NCBI GenBank assembly: GCA_949317995.1
Contig: OX439048.1
Span: 27,533,495 to 27,597,494 of the forward strand
DNA: 64,000 bases
Reading direction: 5' to 3'
DNA from: Acholoe squamosa
Lineage: Eukaryota; Annelida; Polychaeta; Phyllodocida; Polynoidae
The stretch's first letter is position 1, and every line of letters starts with the position of its first letter. The notes under the pieces are model-generated. The model worked only from the letters and a program-made list of their open reading frames with translations. It was not told the origin of the DNA and searched no databases. Below, one piece after another: positions 37,285-49,039 of this stretch. A program made the position numbers and the translations under genes.

Positions 37285-38495
37285 AAGGTGGTCTGTCCGG
37301 GCGATAATTTGGTCACTTGGCCTCCCCCCATAAAATAACTAAAAGTGAAATGGGTTCAATTATGCCTTAAAAGATTTGCTACATATTGGGGGTAAAGTAT
37401 GTTGAAAACAAAATTTGATTTCCTCCACAAACTTCACTGTGAGGGGGCAATAAGTGATTTTTCTTGAAAATCCCCCTTTTTCCTTGTCCGGGGGAAAAAT
37501 CATGTTCCTTCCCCTCCTGTGTAGGATTAACACATTTAACTATCCTAACTAAGTCAGTTATTTACCCCCTATATATACCTAAGTGCCCAATGTATAGGGC
37601 AATGGATTACTCTCCATCCTTTACAGTAGCAGAGATGGGAAGTGCTATTTTGTCCGGGCGAAATCTTGTCCGGGCGAGTGACCATTAAATAACATGCCAT
37701 GTTGAGGGGTTGATTTCCTACAGAAATTAAAATTCTATCTTCATGAAAATAACAGCTCTAGACCATTTAGACCTGTAGGTAACAGAAATCACATCGTTAT
37801 GTATGTCAGATGTGTCTTTTATATCATGAAATGAGTGTAATTATAATAAATGTTTGTAGAGATTCTTGGCATATGTCCGGGCGAATGACATTTGAGTAAT
37901 AATCCATGTTGAGGGCTTGATTTTCTACAGAAACAATTATCATATTACCATGACAATCTCAGATCTAGACCATTTTGACCTGTAGATCATGAAAATAACA
38001 TGTTTCTTAATGTCAGATGTGACCTTATTATCGTAAAATGAGGATACTTTTAACGGTTTTTATCATGATTCTGCCTACATTTCTTGTCCTCACACAAAAT
38101 TCAATATTCCTGCCTCTCCTCTGCACAATAGGGATATTCAAATATCCTAACTATGCCTGTTATTTACCCCCTACATATACCTTAGTACTCAATGTATGGG
38201 ACAATTGATTGCTGCTAAACCTTTGCAGTATCAGGGATGGGAAGTGCTTTTTTGTCCAGGTGAAATTGTGTCCGGGCGAGTGACCATTGAGTAACATGCC
38301 ATGTTGAGGGTTTGATTTCCTACAGAAATAATCATTTTATCTCATTGAAGATCACAGATCTGGACCATCTTGAGCAGTAGATGATGGAATTCACATTGTT
38401 ATCTGTGTCAGCTGATTCCTTGCTATCATAAAATGAGCCTACTTTTAATGGATTTTGATCACAATTCTGAACATAATGTCCAGGTGAGTGATGAA
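37285..38495. repeat. Tandem array with TGTCCGGGCGA core
   Basis: Three diverged units follow the core TGTCCGGGCGA at about 37,667, 37,875 and 38,270, each continuing with CATGTTGAGGG and TCTACAGAAA and further shared motifs for about 200 bp. A second element (TATTTACCCCCTA, GATGGGAAGTGCT) precedes the first and third units, giving a higher-order unit of about 600 bp. It is not coding as far as seen. Confidence 0.75.
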
Positions 38496-38499
38496 CTAC

Positions 38500-39160
38500 A
38501 AGGTATTTTGAACAGAAATTACAGATTTTCCCCCATCAAAACTATATACCACCTGAAAGTACATGCCGTGGGCATTGTATTTCATATAATCAATAGTTCC
38601 TACCATAGTCTGTTCAGCTTTTATATAGAACAGAAAGAAATGAATATCTTAGAATCTGAGATTTACTTGAATTCCAGGCTAGGCCCTATAAGAAAATGAC
38701 CTGAGGGAAAGGCAAAAAGCCTATTACGTCTGACTACAATACTCCAAACCCATCTATTAGACCCAGTACTACAAGCAAAATCATAATAACAGTGGACCAG
38801 AAGCATATCATAGGTCATTTTGAATCAATAAAGGGAAAATACCCTGAATGGTCACTCGGGAGGACATTGTTTCCAGGTAGATAGGTTCTGGGCATTGCCA
38901 TAGCAACAGTTTTCATATTTAACTCATAATATTTCATGTGCAGTTAGCCCAAGACCTATACACTATCCACAAAAAATATTTTTGAGATACTACATAATTT
39001 TTTCTCAGACCTCTCAAAACTCCACCAAGGCCTATTTGCACACTTTCTATGATTTTTGACCATGTACACATGCATATGCATGAAAGAGTTGGTTAAATTA
39101 AACAATATTGTATACATGTATACAAAAGGAGAAGGGGATTTTGACAGCTCACCCTAGTCA
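38500..39160. other. No gene recognised in spacer
   Basis: No exon, T1 domain or promoter element is recognised. The stretch is AT-rich and has one short open frame. Confidence 0.5.
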
Positions 39161-39164
39161 TACT

Positions 39165-39790
39165 TTAGAACAAAGGAAACAAGCTGTGGCTATTTCACAT
39201 AAACCTGGGTTATAGAAATACTTCCCATATAACCCATGTGTGATAAACTTGTCCGAGATCTAAATAAAAAAAAATCAACACAGGTTATGTAATATATCCA
39301 TGACATATTGAAATATACCATTGATAAGACCCTGGGTATATTTCATGTAACCTCTTACAAGTGTTCACTAGTAGTAGCCGCAGCACCCCAGCTGCCCTCC
39401 TGAGTGACACATACCCATAGTTGTTCTGGAATACGAGCACCTACACAAGTGTTGATTAATATAATATAAATGGCATAGAGTAAGTAAGCCCCTTATTAAC
39501 AGTTGAAATTATCATTAAATGACAAGAACATATCTGATGTTCATCATATTGTGTAAAAATAATGGTTATAGTTTTTTTTCTTTTTAATATTAATAGTTCA
39601 ATTTGACAACAGGAGAATGTCATCAGTACTTCACAATTTGAGCAGTTTGCATTCCCTGCTGTTGGCCTATTGTGCCAGTCATCTCCAACTGAGATTTCTG
39701 ATCCAAACTAGCAAAAGACCATTGACCTGACGACGATATATAAGTCTGATTTTACTCGGTTGTCTGGGGGTAAATGATTAGCCTGGTCAA
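39165..39790. repeat. Spacer duplication, copy 2 (empty site)
   Basis: It aligns with 34,990-36,300 but lacks the 630 bp transposon. The uninterrupted target with a single AGTA is at 39,625-39,628. Confidence 0.8.
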
Positions 39791-40960
39791 AACATACCTG
39801 AAGAAAGAACTATGTCATACGCAATGCTTAATCCTCGTCCCTACTAACCAAACGGGACACAAACACATGTATTATCAAGTATATGATATACGTCAAGTTT
39901 TTGGTCTATAATTGCTTCCCAATGAGTCACACGATTATCTACAAAACTTAACCTCGAAAAGGGTATAACCATCCTCCCTGGATTTACCCCTGAAGCCTTC
40001 TGTTTTCATAAACGCCTCCTCTGGTGTGGATTATTTACTGACGATGCACCTGCATCACATATGCCAACAGGTGGTCCCAGTCCAGGTGTGTAGCCTTAGT
40101 GGTGTTCCCGTTTGAGGCGTATACGTCTCATTCCCATAGTGGAAATTAGTTCAGAGCACCTTCAGCTTATTCTAGAATTCGAGACGAATGAAGAGAATGG
40201 TGCTTGAATATAAAATGACCTGCTTTACCAATGCATTGTCAATTCATTAGCAAATTGAAGACTGCTCTTTAATATGAATGAGGGTATTTCGTCTCCTCAG
40301 TGCAACAAGGTTGTATCTGCATATTTCAAGTTTTGCAGGAGAGGCAAAAGAAGGGTTTCAATTACAATAGCACACAGTTGACACTACCTTATTGCATTGG
40401 GGCTTGTAGGCAAACATATCACAGATAGAGCTTCAATACTTTCGTAGAAGATAGATAAGTGGCAATAGATGTTAAAATAAAAGAAAGATCGTGCCCTACC
40501 GTAACACTGCCCTGACATGACACTGCATGAATGAGAATTACTGTCCCAAGTGCTGCCACCTAGTGATGAATGTTGGTACCAATTGCAAATACCCAAGATC
40601 ATAAAGCAGAAGCTTAAGGGACGGCAGGGCAGGGTGCTGAGATAAAATAATATATTGAAATCTAGTGCTTCACAAGTGTAGCACTAGAGGGTTGTGCCAG
40701 GGTGCTTAGGTTTAGATGTAATCACACAGTACAAGGCTTGCACAAAACAAAACATTAACTTCATTTCAATGTGCTTTCATGGGATTGTTGTTAAGAAGAA
40801 CAGAAGCTCTCGCTACCTGAAAGGTAGTAATCCAGGGGAAGAAATATAACTAACCAATGATGATTAATTTCTGCCTCTCGTGTTGCCGCTGTAAGTAAAA
40901 TGGACATGAAGAAAACCCTTTAGAAACAACCACCGGGTATCAATGATAAAAATGTCCCTT
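39791..40960. other. No exon seen immediately upstream of unit 2
   Basis: If unit 2 were a complete separate gene, a T1 exon or promoter might be expected in this spacer. None is recognisable. A near-palindrome GAGGCGTATACGTCTC lies near 40,118. Confidence 0.5.
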
Positions 40961-41211
40961 TTAATGGGTCATGTGGCATGGTGATTGAGTGGTGTTGATA
41001 GACTGTGTTGTCAAAATATATTTATGCATGGACTATTTTTATCTAAAAATTAAACGATTTCACACTGGGTATAGATTATTGATTAATATTATCAAAACAC
41101 ATTTACAGCTTATAAATCGTAATCCATAGTTCATGAATACCGGTATAATTGAATGATTCAGGCTAATCCTCCTTGCTAATTGTAATTTTCCCTATTTTCC
41201 TATGCTTTCAG

Positions 41212-41654
41212 GTGTGGACGGTCGCGTTCCTCTTTTTCGTCTTGAGTTCCATTGCTGTTCTCTGCATAGAAACCCTTCCATCTTTGAGGGTCCCAATACA
41301 CCATTCAGGTGGAAGTACAGATATTAACAATGGAGCTAATGCGAATCGAACGTTTGCAAACAATGAGGTGACATATCATGTAACAAACAGTGGGTCCTTT
41401 GTCAATTCAACCATGACTAGTATACCTCTAACAACCTTACCAGAGGCAATGGAGGCACATAAAAACAATAAGAAAATCCAACGACTGATGGAAACACAGC
41501 CGCATCCAGTCCTGGAAAATATCGACTCTTTTTGCACTTGCTTCTTCACCATAGAGTTTTTTATACGCTTTCTTGTAGCTCCAGATCGAGTCAAGTTTTG
41601 GAAGTCCCTTATGAACATCATTGATGTCTTATGCGTTCTTCCCATGTGGATCAA
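41212..41654 (+). CDS. KCNC-like: Shaw/Kv3-type K+ channel, exon A2 (S1-S3)
   Basis: This is the second copy of the S1-S3 exon, 443 bp like A1, starting after CTTTCAG in phase 0 and ending in phase 2 before GTATGT. S1 ends in CIETLP, S2 contains TIEFFIRFLVAP and S3 contains NIIDVLCVLP. The S2-S3 region is almost unchanged from A1, while the extracellular S1-S2 loop has drifted. Two sequons are kept in that loop (NRT at about N45; NST near residue 65 replacing NAT). The intact frame and concentration of changes in the loop indicate a functional copy. As for A1, the preceding T1 exon is not seen. Confidence 0.92.
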
Positions 41655-44333
41655 GTATGTTATGAGTAGCTATCATATGACATAGTATTGCTGACATTGT
41701 GATGTCATGGACATCATGAAAATGACATTGACATGACTGATTACGTTTGTATCATACCTGCTTTCATTTGTATTTTTGAATTATTGGTAACCTTTTCATT
41801 AATGGAAAAAAAACATGAAGAGTAATTCTTACAAAAGTCATTACATTTAAGTTTAAATCATTTTTTTATCTCTATCAGTAACTTTAATGAATCAAAATTT
41901 AAATAGAGACAGAAATTCTGACTGACAGACAGATAGACAGATAATTCGACAGTTTATTACTAACATTTCTTCTTTTCAGCTTCCAAGTCTAGATCATATC
42001 TTTCTTTACATGACACAGTGATATCATATTAAGAGTTAACATACAGTGATATAAGATAAGAAGATAACCTTATTGATTAAGTAAGGGCATAACTATTATC
42101 TAACAAGATGGTATTGGTGGATTTTCGGGGTTGCAACAAAGGGGGGTGGCTTGATACAATTTGGACTCCTCTTGCGATGGGGAGCCACTTTCAGACCTTT
42201 TGTTAAGCCCACATATCAATACATTACAAGGAGGAACCAATGAAAAGAAATCAGGCTTCCCGTGAGGGAGAACTTAAATGTTTGGATCCCTCTGAGGGGG
42301 TAGTAACTACTAAAGGCATCTGCAAATGTAAAATCCACCGATGCCGTGTTGTAAGGTGATGACCATTTCCTAACACTTAGACTTGAGTTCCCCATATAAA
42401 TGGTATTACTATTTATATAACCCTGTAGTGGACGTCTACATATTCTAGTTATGTGCCATACTTAACCTATTGACTAAGCTGCTTCCTCAGATGTCTAGTT
42501 GCACCTCTGACTCTCGCACCCCCTGCTTAGTTTAGGCTAAACATTGCACAATATAGATACATAATACTTGTTATGTTATCTAAATGCCTGGCTAAACTAC
42601 ATTGAGACCTTATATTAATCCACCATATTGGCCGAATAATGTATAAGTTACAATCTACTATTTATAGTCATAAACTGAAGCTAAAGGTATAAGCATCTAT
42701 AGTCCGATTGATTTATCTTCAATCATGAAGTTGCAAATAACGTGGAAGCATTATCAGAGGAATATTTGTTGTGGGAAAATCCAACTTCAGGGGACGATAC
42801 CTGGAAAGTCAACATACTATATTTAGTATATTTAGACCCCCCACCAAAAAAAAAATAGAATAAAATAAAAATAAAACAACTAAAAAACACACAGCCACCT
42901 ACCCAAGAGTGGTGCTTATAATACATCGTATTCCCACAATGAATTGAAGGGGAACCAGTCGTACATACTATATGTGAAGTAAAATTCAGATATAAAAGAG
43001 GTCATGTTAACAAGGTCTCACTGTAGCTTATGTTTAGTGTTGTTAGCCTTTGCAACCACCACCCTATAGAGATGTTTACCTGTCCTCATCATCATCACCC
43101 ACCCATCTACTCCCTCTGTTATCAACCATTCCCAAACTATTTCCAAGTCCCTCCAAGTGTGATGAACCTCTGACAGTGATAAATGGTGACAGGTTACTCC
43201 CAACACCTAATTAGATCACAATTGTCTTTGGTAAATTATTTCTAATGAGTCTCAGTTAGTGTAATGAACATTTTAAAAACAGTTTTGATCTCCTAAGGCT
43301 TGATTGAGCTTTACCTCCCTTTGTAACTTTAGGTCAGTGACAGTAGAGTTTTGCTTTTTGAAAAGAAATTGGACTTTGTTGCTCTAAAAGATTTGAAATT
43401 TTGAATAGCCTATTCCTTTGTTATATTTTGATAATGATAATTATAAGATGAAAACTCATAAAGGGTAAGAATGAATGAATGAGATTATTCTTGTAGAAAT
43501 ATGATTAACATTAGATACCGTATATATGTTTTAATATGCCCATGTATGTATAACTCTACCTCTCTCCCACTTCTATCTTTTCATGTCTTTCTATCTGACT
43601 ATGGTTCTGCTATTCTGTGGTCTACCTTTGACTGTAGAGCCTGCACTTAGAATATGGTAGCAGATAACTATAACAGTGAGTGTAGTTTGAGCAGTATAAG
43701 TCCACTGAGTGAAGCAGAGTTAGTCAGCACGGGGCTCTCGTACGCCTATACCTCTATTCCTACCCTCTATGTCACCTCATGGGGTCATTCACGCATGGTC
43801 GTCACGTCTCTAGACTAGAGGCTATAATGGGGACCACAACCAGTTTCCAGCATCACTTTCAAGATAGTAGGAACAATATTGCCAGCAATTAATTTTTTCT
43901 CCCTAGCAATTCAGTTTAAATGACAAAACTCTCCTGAAATTCAAAATTGGACCCAAAATTTAATACTTATAACTTGTGATTCAATTTCCCAAATTGCTTT
44001 ATATAACAACAATAGAGCCACATATTGTATAGACTGAAAACAAACATTTGAATTAGACCTCCTGGATGAGATCGAGATGAAAGCTTAATGTCTCACTGTA
44101 ATTTGATGGAATTTCTCTATTCAGTGGGGATACCAGTTACTCTATCTCTACTCTTATACAAAATAGAACTGACAATGGTTTCAGCTATCTGTGAACGGGT
44201 GTGCTACTGTTTGTGGGATCCTCCTGTATGTGATGATGTCATTATGTATACATAGGGATGTCATCACAACATGGGTACATCTGTCATGAGTTGTTGACTT
44301 GATGCTGATGTGGCGGTTTGGTGGTGGCTACAG
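41655..44333 (+). other. Intron between A2 and B2 with a conserved block
   Basis: The intron is 2,679 bp against 1,797 bp in unit 1. The block at 43,625-43,866 matches 17,885-18,130. In unit 2 the frame in phase with exon A2 meets TAG shortly after the GTAG. About 55 bp before exon B2 are nearly identical to unit 1 and G-rich rather than pyrimidine-rich. Confidence 0.6.
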
Positions 44334-44901
44334 GTACGTGATGTTGTTGTATGACGTACGTATGAACCTCCGCTTGCTGCCTGTCTTCTTCCTCATAATG
44401 ATGCTGCGTGTGCTGCGCATCTGCCGCGTCCTTCGCCTCGCCCGACACTATACTGGAGTCAAGATCCTACTGCTGGCCCTCAAGGCTTCCTTCCAGGAAT
44501 TGGCCATGCTGGTCATTTTCGTCTTCATAGTTGTCCTCATCTTTGCTGTCGTCATCTACTACGCTGAATTCTTCGTGGAGGACACCTTCAACACCATCCC
44601 TGATGGCTACTGGTGGGCCATTATCACACTCACTACCGTTGGTTATGGCGACATGTACCCCAAGTCTGGGTTGGGCTACGTTGTGGGTGCCATGTGTGCC
44701 CTGACAGGCATTCTGGCAACTGGTCTGCCAGTGCCAATCATTGCCAACAACTTCAACCTCTACTACTCCCATGCCGCCTTAAAGGAGGCTGTGCACGACC
44801 GCAAACAAAGCCGCAGACGGCGGCACAGTTCTGCCACAAGCAAGACGCCCTCATGTTCTGAGACACCCAAGGCAGAGCCCTACGTTGTCAAGGAAGCAAC
44901 C
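44334..44901 (+). CDS. KCNC-like: Shaw/Kv3-type K+ channel, exon B2 (S4, pore, S6)
   Basis: This is the second copy of the voltage sensor and pore exon, 568 bp, with the same phases as B1. It keeps the five S4 Arg, YYAE at the end of S5, the filter TTVGYGDM, the PVP hinge and the Arg-rich segment after S6 (four Arg then His). I count eight residue differences from B1 in 189. The main ones are Tyr instead of Cys at residue 108 (TAC at 44,656-44,658) and Gln instead of Arg at residue 54, at the start of S5. Tyr here is the usual Kv3 residue and is associated with high external TEA sensitivity. It ends KEAT before GTAAGT; read-through would give 23 more codons to a stop at 44,970. Confidence 0.95.
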
Positions 44902-45158
44902 GTAAGTACTCCCACTCCAACTATCATGGGGCCTCACAACTATCCATCAATATTTGGTCACCATCTTTAATATATATCTTCCCATGTTCTCTCTATATGT
45001 ATATGTATATACATATATCTATATATCTACTATACATATATCTATACTGTATATTACTACTATTCATCCATTCTCTGCCTCTCTTATTCAACACACATAT
45101 ATGGATATTATATACATATGTACCATAGGGTGGACCTATTGTGTTGTTGTTCCATCAG

Positions 45159-45209
45159 TATTCACTAGGTGGCAGTACCAGCACTCTGATGACATTGTTT
45201 CATCACTAA
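45159..45209 (+). CDS. Candidate alternative C-terminal exon C1, unit 2
   Basis: This is the counterpart of 19,409-19,462. The acceptor GTTCCATCAG opens in phase 0 and reads YSLGGSTSTLMTLFHH then TAA. One codon (His in unit 1) is missing, in frame, and the stop is kept. The conserved stop and in-frame indel are the evidence for coding. Confidence 0.55.
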   Translation, partial: YSLGGSTSTLMTLFHH

Positions 45210-46454
45210 GTAGCTGAGACTTCTCACTGTAGGCTGCTCATATCACCTAAGATCTATCATCATAACGAAATATTCAGGTCCTGCCAGTTCTTTTTTGTGA
45301 TAATTATGAATCACTATCTGGAATATGTAATTACAATGTAATGTTCACGTTTAACTTGATTGATCCTCATATCTAAAATATGTAACTTTCTATAGAAATT
45401 TAGTATTTCAAATATATTTGTGGTAAGTACCAGTAGGGAAAAAACTCGTCATAAGAGTATGTTTGTGGATATAGGTATTGGATACAGTTAAGAATATTGG
45501 ATGGCCTGGGAGAGGTTCTTGTGTATTTTGTGTTACATCAAGAAATCTTCAGTAATGAACAGTATTTTGATATGATTGAGAGGTAAGTTTTGGGAAGAGA
45601 TCTGCGAAATAATGTACAGTTATTTGATTTAAGCATTTTCCCCTTCCCTGCCAGATATATGGTTAATTTCCCAATTGAGGGACTTTGACCTTATAGTTCT
45701 GCTGTAAGCATCCAGTCAAAATGCACAAAAAGGCTTTGAGGCACCTAATACAGGTTACAGTGAGAATTCTCAAAAACAATTCTTCAGTTGTCACATTGTT
45801 ACTGTTGTTGGCTTGCTTGATGATTCACTTGACATATAATAGAATAACTTTTTACATCTTAAAGGAAATATTTGCATTGACATCAAAGGGTGCCTGTCTC
45901 TGTATAAACTGTGTATATACACAAGACCATACTTGTTAAGTTGTAAACACTGGGTTATATATAAATGGACACCCCTCTGTCTCTGCATATACTCTCCCGA
46001 CCAAGACATCTCCACATGACTGTTCAGGCAAACAGCTCACCAGCTCCTTTTGCTTTTTGGCCTAGTTATATCATAGACCAGACCTTAAATAGCCTCATGA
46101 CTAGAATATTAGTGTGCTTCCTTACTAAATACATGCAAAAATATTGATTATGAACTATGTCAAAACTGTGAGGCCTTATTATTCTCAAATAGATTTCATG
46201 GTACATCTATCAAGATTATCAACACATTCTGCTGTTACGATAATGTCTGTTCAACTGGAATTTGATGAAAGACGATAATTCTATGTTTGGTTACTATTTC
46301 ATCTCATTCGGACCACATTTGGAACAAAATATCAAAATCTGCCATCATGATTCTGGTACAAGTGTTGGCAATTTGAAGGCTATGGTCTATGGCTTCAAGT
46401 CAGACTAGGACCAGGTTTCTGCTAATTTCTCAGTGTACACAGTAACTGGTGTTT

Positions 46455-46515
46455 GTAGTCCGTGGTGTAAACGTGGTAAGCAGTGTCAGGCACTGGGCAC
46501 AGGACAAACGGGTAT
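46455..46515. other. Conserved block after exon B2
   Basis: It matches 20,695-20,752 around GTGTAAACGTGGTAAGCAGT. A donor-like GTAAGC is conserved but no shared frame with shared stop is found. Confidence 0.45.
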
Positions 46516-46904
46516 GTTTGCTGCTTCAATATGCTTCACCCTATGGCAAATCACACTCACTCTGTTTCCCTTAGAGAAACATCAAATTTAGGAAGTGATT
46601 GTTGGAAGTTTGATCAAGGCTATATCCGAGGTTGAAAATCGTACCCTGTAGTTGAATCCATAGACCTTAATTGTACTGAGCTTACATTTCCAAAGTGTCT
46701 GGTTCTAAAGAAAGTATGCTCAGAAGTTAATAGGTAGTGAATATAAATTAGAATAGTTTGATAGTGTCACACTTTCATGTAGACAATGTACACTTTCCAA
46801 GAATTTCCAAATGAACATCTTCAGTTAAATTCAGAAAATAGATAATGGTAAGAAACCTCGTACACGGCCACTCTATCTCCCTGCATGGTTTGTTACCCTG
46901 TATG

Positions 46905-46922
46905 TGTGCCCCCCCCCCCTCC
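46905..46922. repeat. Poly-C run
   Basis: Simple run of C followed by CTCC; no other signal. Confidence 0.85.
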
Positions 46923-48976
46923 AGGTGTAAAGTATATTGTCTGACACATGAGGGAGTCATTATCTCACTATGTGTGAATATCCCCCTGAAATTACATTCC
47001 CTTCCAAGGGCACTTAGGAGGCTAGGATATCTATCCAATGTTATACTCTCAGACTGGCCCCAACACTGAATGAATTAACTACAAAGGCTTTAACGTTTAG
47101 TTTTTATTAGGATGTATTTAAACTATCATTGATTTTGCTTGCCATGCACTATGATTTCTATGGTATATGCAGGGTGAAGGCTTTATGCAGTCACTGAAAA
47201 ATTAAATGAAATGACTTGATGGCACTGGGATATTATGAGACATCAACTTCACATCACAAGTCAAAATCTCTGTGATGGAATCTAGCTATGTAGATACCAT
47301 GTTGAAAAATCAGGACAGCCTCTTTTACTTTTTGTGAGCAAAGTTCAGTGTATTTGATATTGGAGGGTTTCATCTCAAGGTTTAGTCTTATATTTTTGTG
47401 TGAGGGCTTCTTTGATTGTTTTATTTATGTTTGTCCCCGTGCTCCTACTTTGTGCATGCACAGTGTCTATCATGTACAATTATTCACAGTGCCCGCACTG
47501 TATTCCTGAGTTCATCCTTTCACTATTCACTTGAGAAAACTGTTAAAGCTGAGAAACCCATTTATTGATTATCAAAATAAGAATGCCAGTCAAAGTCTTT
47601 AAGAGTCTCTGCTTTCAAATAGTCTACATGGTTTCTCTGCATGCTAACTAAACCTGTGCCTTTTTTAACTGTTCATGACGTATCACACACGTGACTTATT
47701 ATGCTAATTTAGTGTGTACACGTAGTCTGTATATTTGTGTATGCATTCCATGGGACACTGGCATCTCTGTTAAGGTTTCTTTGCTGTCAATCACTGAAAT
47801 GGAAAATAGGGCCTGTAACCACTTAATAATGTATATATTTTATATACCTATTACCATTTGCTAGAACCCGCTGAGTAGTTGATATATGACTGGAATTTAA
47901 TGTGTCATGACCATCTTTGAAATTGATGTTAAATCGAGAGAAGAATCTTTATTGCATAATATTGTCAACCATAAGTGTAATCATCATTTTCTTTTCTTTA
48001 TCTTTTTTTACATAAAATATGGAGTTATTTTTGTTATTGGTCATTCACCTATTGGTCAGGACTAGTCAAATGAGATTGATGGCCCTTGCAGTATGCAATA
48101 TCAGATACACTGTCCACTGTTTCACAATAAGGATACTTGATTGTTGTACAATGGATGGTGTCATCCTAAAAGTGAGGCTTACTGTCATTTTATGGCTTAT
48201 GGTGCCAAAGAGTCAGATCTAACAAGTTTCATTATGCCTTTTGGTATTAAAGCTTGATGCATTTACATGTATGATGTCTGTCGCCAAATGATGGGTGGTA
48301 TCAATTTAAGTGTTCACATTACTTTTAGTTGGGGCATAATGTCATTTAAATATACACAGATGGGCCAGTGTCTTATTGAATACACACACATACAAACAGT
48401 GACCAGTTACCAGAACCTCCTTGGTAGACTGCCTTTCATGTGGAAGTATGTCCTACTCTCAGCCTAATACACTATTTTCAATGGTCCGAAGCCATTATTC
48501 CAATTATTTTATACAACTGAAAGAAAAAGAACATTTCAAGCAACAGCCTTTAGCAAATATGATTGGGTCCCATCTAGAAAAAGTGCAGTCTCTTCCTCTG
48601 ATGTATGTCATTAACGACTCAAGATCTTGTCCATCACTGATAACATGAAACTGGATAGTCAGCTTTTTCATTGTTGTACCAACAAGTCAAATGAATATCA
48701 GCAGCACATACCTTCACTCTCCCAGTTATGGACTATTATTAACTAACATATGGGTAGAGTACAAGTATACCTAATCAATATCCATTGTACCGGACAAGAA
48801 AAGATGTATCATTTTTAAAGAAATATTAGTTGCTTGTATGCCCCAGTGATAGGTGCACTGAATTGCTGGACATGTGGATAGGTTACATACTAGCCACCAC
48901 TCTGCTATCCCCTCCATCTCAACCTAATGTACACCACTACCTATCTCCATTCTATGCTAAACACTGTGTTTTTCAG

Positions 48977-49018
48977 GTGTTTTACCACAAAGGAACCTCA
49001 GAATACGAGATTTATTAA
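48977..49018 (+). CDS. Candidate alternative C-terminal exon C2, unit 2
   Basis: After GTTTTTCAG it opens in phase 0 as VFYHKGTSEYEIY then TAA, the same peptide as unit 1 with one silent base change. The donor-like GAG|GTAAAC is at 49,040, making a 63 bp exon as in unit 1. Flanking intron is strongly conserved on both sides. Confidence 0.65.
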   Translation: MFYHKGTSEYEIY

Positions 49019-49039
49019 CATAGATCCTGACGAAATGAG

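Noticed and set aside
44467..44772. 101-codon minus-strand frame over the pore exon
   Set aside because: It is antisense to exon B2, whose + strand frame has unmistakable Kv channel motifs.
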